From NCBI GenBank assembly GCA_024220525.1, contig JAMYWO010000212.1, positions 38,660 to 60,716 on the forward strand: DNA of 22,057 nucleotides. Direction: 5' to 3'. Positions 20,420 through 22,057 of this stretch are shown here, piece after piece. Numbering within the stretch: position 1 is the stretch's first letter; every line of letters begins with the position of its first letter. The DNA comes from Cochliopodium minus (lineage: Eukaryota > Discosea > Himatismenida > Cochliopodiidae). The notes beneath the pieces were generated by a model that worked only from the letters and a program-made list of their open reading frames with translations, made no database searches and was not told where the DNA came from. The position numbers and the translations under genes were made by a program.

Positions 20420-21608
20420 TTAATTGGGATTGGTATTGTTGGAAGGAGAGCTTCCATTACAATTATTCGAACCACCATCGGAATTATTAATCTTGGGGCT
20501 ATTAGAACCAGAAGAATCACCCTTGGGAGAATTCAAAGAAGGAGAATAGCTCCCTTTAGGGGAATTCAAAGAAGTAGAGGGACCAGTGCCTTTGGGAGAG
20601 TTTAAAGAAAAAGAACCCTTGGGAGAATTGAGAATACTTTTCGGAGAATTTAAAGAACTTTTGGGAGAATGTTGTTGGGGATCAACAACATTTCCAGAAG
20701 AAAAAGATTTGTAATTCCGATCCATGAAAAACTCGGAAAACTTTGACTTTTTGTCGAGAATGTTTTTTCCTGAGCCCTTGGAGAGGCCGTTGGCGAAGCC
20801 GAGGGTTTGGGCTCGGGGGATGGAGATCATTGTCTTCTCCCTTTCTCTCACCATCCTAGTGAAGTCGTTTTCGTCGATTCCCACCAGCTTGGAGGAGTTT
20901 AGAGATCCTACAAATTCTATTGCAATTTCCTTTGGTGGGAAAAAATAATTTATTGAATAAACAAATTATTAAAAAATAATATTCATTTAATTAAAACAAA
21001 TTATTAAAAAATTTATTTAAAAAAAAAAAATAATTTTAGATTTAATTATTTTTTAAAAAAATTTAAATGAATTTATTTTTAATCAAAATAGTTATTTTGT
21101 ATTTAAAAATTTGTATATTTTAAAAAAAAAATGAAAACGAAAGTACCAAAGTGGCAAGGTTGTAACCACCCGCCCCGAGAGAAAAAGAGGGATCTCTGAA
21201 AATACGGAGAAACTTGATGTTGGAATGCATGAGTGGAGGGTTGGACTTTACTATCACGTAAACCAAGATTGAGAGGAGATCGTCCGCTGCAGCACCTGAA
21301 AAGAAACATTTTTGAACATTATTTTCTATTTTTTATTTTTTATCTTTTATTTTGTATTTTTTTATATTTTTTTATATTTTTATTATTTTTTATTTTTTAT
21401 TTATTCATATTTTTTATTTTTTATCTTTTTATTTTTATTTTTATTTTTTATTTTCTTCTTTCTTATATAATTTTTTAAACATTTTTATTTTAAATTTTTT
21501 TTTACCTGAACCAGTTGCCATTTTCAAACTGTTGGTTACTAAAGTAAAAGCTCTCATTATACAGATGATCTTTTTTTTTTTTTTTGAAATATTAGAAAAT
21601 AAAAAAAT

Positions 21609-21645
<37 letters not shown>

Positions 21646-21933
21646 AAATAAATATTAAAAAATAATTAATAAAAAATAAATATTAAAAAATAATTAATAA
21701 AAAATAAATATTAAAAAATAATTAATAAAAATAAAAATTTTTTTACTTTGTCAACAGGTGCAGTGTAAGTATGAAGTGCTTTGAGTTCTTGCCCAGCGAT
21801 GAGCCACAAAGATTCGTATTTACGGCAGTTGGGGGAGATGTTAAGATGATGCGTCTTAATAAAGTCCAACTTCTCCACCTTCTTTTGGAGCGCGATGTCC
21901 AATTGGAGTGTGGGTCTGTCACTCGAAAAAATT
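20420..21933 (-). CDS. VPS9-domain protein, exons 4-7 (catalytic VPS9 fold and SP-rich tail)
   Basis: 3' part of the gene that begins at 2661. Exons on the minus strand: 21933-21747, 21569-21506, 21295-21147, 20929-20420. Residues ~420-575 are the VPS9 fold: KLDFIKTHHLNI, ESLWLIAGQELKAL, APVDKIICIMRA, GAAADDLLSILVYVIVK, SNPPLMHSNIKFLRIFRDPS, GAGGYNLATLEIAIEF. The conserved Asp of the ADD motif and the Tyr of the GGY motif, which contact Rab5 in Rabex-5-type GEFs, are present; the usual Pro after ADDxL is Ser. The first exon starts in phase 2 and needs AA from the previous exon, exactly what the exon ending at 268 supplies. The tail, residues ~590-721, is disordered and has about eight SPK motifs, mostly NSPK(G). 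Nucleotide exchange on a Rab5-type GTPase at endosomes is inferred from the family. Exon 7 is closed by TAA. Confidence 0.93.
20530..20700 (-). repeat. LNSPKG coding repeats in the VPS9 protein tail
   Basis: Degenerate repeat of 18-39 nt spacing coding for SPKS, NSPKS and NSPKG motifs, about eight in all counting the last one just outside this span. Each is a proline-directed Ser site followed by Lys. It probably arose by slippage in a disordered tail. Confidence 0.8.
21330..21480. repeat. T-rich ATTTTTT/ATTTTT simple repeat in a VPS9 intron
   Basis: Tracts of TTTTTAT-like units inside the intron 21296-21505. Same type of sequence as the tracts at both window ends and at 8868-8975. Confidence 0.8.
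21596..21740. repeat. A/T minisatellite: (ATAAAAA)n followed by a 28-nt unit x ~3
   Basis: After several ATAAAAA units, a 28-nt unit beginning TAAATATTAAAAAATAATTA starts at 21649, 21677 and 21705, nearly identical each time. It lies within the VPS9 intron 21570-21746. Confidence 0.85.
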
Positions 21934-21949
21934 CTGTTTTTTTTTTTTT

Positions 21950-22057
21950 TTAAAAAATAAAAAAATAATAAAGTAAAAAGTAAAAAATAAAAAATAAAAA
22001 ATAAAAGATAAAAAATAAAAAATAAAAAATTTGAAATAAAAAATAAAAAATAAAAAA
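21950..22057. repeat. (ATAAAAA)n tract, right end, overlapping the left end
   Basis: Bases 21994-22057 repeat bases 1-64 with one mismatch, including the TTTG interruption at 22030-22033. Intronic sequence of the VPS9 gene. Confidence 0.9.

Noticed and set aside
1-22057. Mobile element, viral, bacterial, plasmid-replicon or CRISPR content
   Set aside because: No transposase, integrase, polymerase, replication protein or spaced direct repeats were found. The circle carries only spliced nuclear-type genes, so nothing marks it as a self-replicating element.
1-22057. Non-standard genetic code
   Set aside because: TAA ends Arp3, COG5, VPS9 and others; TGA ends the RING gene, the 277-aa gene and the 944-aa gene in sensible places. 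No in-frame TAG reads through in the gene models.

Overview
This is a very AT-rich, intron-dense piece of a eukaryotic nuclear genome, most likely from a free-living amoeboid or flagellate protist. The genes use GT-AG introns of about 50-800 nt, TAA and TGA both act as stops (standard code), spacers are short, and intergenic and intronic DNA is almost pure A/T with (ATAAAAA)n and (ATTTTTT)n tracts. The products are typical eukaryotic cell-biology proteins with no bacterial, viral or transposon genes. The lineage cannot be fixed from this sequence; a dictyostelid-like, heterolobosean-like or anaeramoebid-like genome would all fit.

Layout. 268-2661 (-): 5' part of a VPS9-domain (Rab5-type GEF) gene. 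2867-4438 (-): coiled-coil RING-finger protein. 4610-6617 (-): Arp3, complete, 8 exons. 6942-9040 (+): N-terminal half of a dipeptidyl-peptidase IV-like membrane protein. 9182-10417 (-): N-terminal part of a RUS1/DUF647 protein. 10436-10695 (+): 61-aa single-pass membrane protein. 10899-14006 (-): COG5, complete, 5 exons. 14072-15041 (-): CPBP-type intramembrane protease. 15303-16136 (+): intronless 277-aa protein with a beta-rich N-terminal half. 16361-20318 (+): 944-aa membrane-anchored protein of unknown family, 10 exons including one of 14 nt. 20420-21933 (-): 3' part of the same VPS9 gene that starts at 2661.

The main result is topological. The VPS9 gene runs off the left edge and resumes at the right edge, on the same strand, in the correct exon order and with matching splice phase. 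The last 64 bases of the window also match the first 64 with one mismatch. The sequence therefore closes on itself as a circle of about 21,993 bp, cut at an arbitrary point in a VPS9 intron. Inside the circle, at 9041-9181, two convergent genes (DPP4-like from the left, RUS1-like from the right) are both cut off in introns, each missing its C-terminal part. The simplest reading is that a linear chromosomal segment, in the order 9182 to 21993 and then 1 to 9040, has been closed end to end, either as an extrachromosomal circle or, more probably, as an assembly artefact through A/T repeats. An ambiguous base (n) at 8975 lies close to this join.

Functionally the genes are unrelated housekeeping genes, though several serve membrane traffic and the cytoskeleton: Rab5 activation (VPS9), Golgi tethering (COG5) and branched actin (Arp3). 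No operon or gene-cluster logic is visible. All exon boundaries are my own manual calls from GT/AG sites, reading phase and family similarity; no alignment or RNA data were available.
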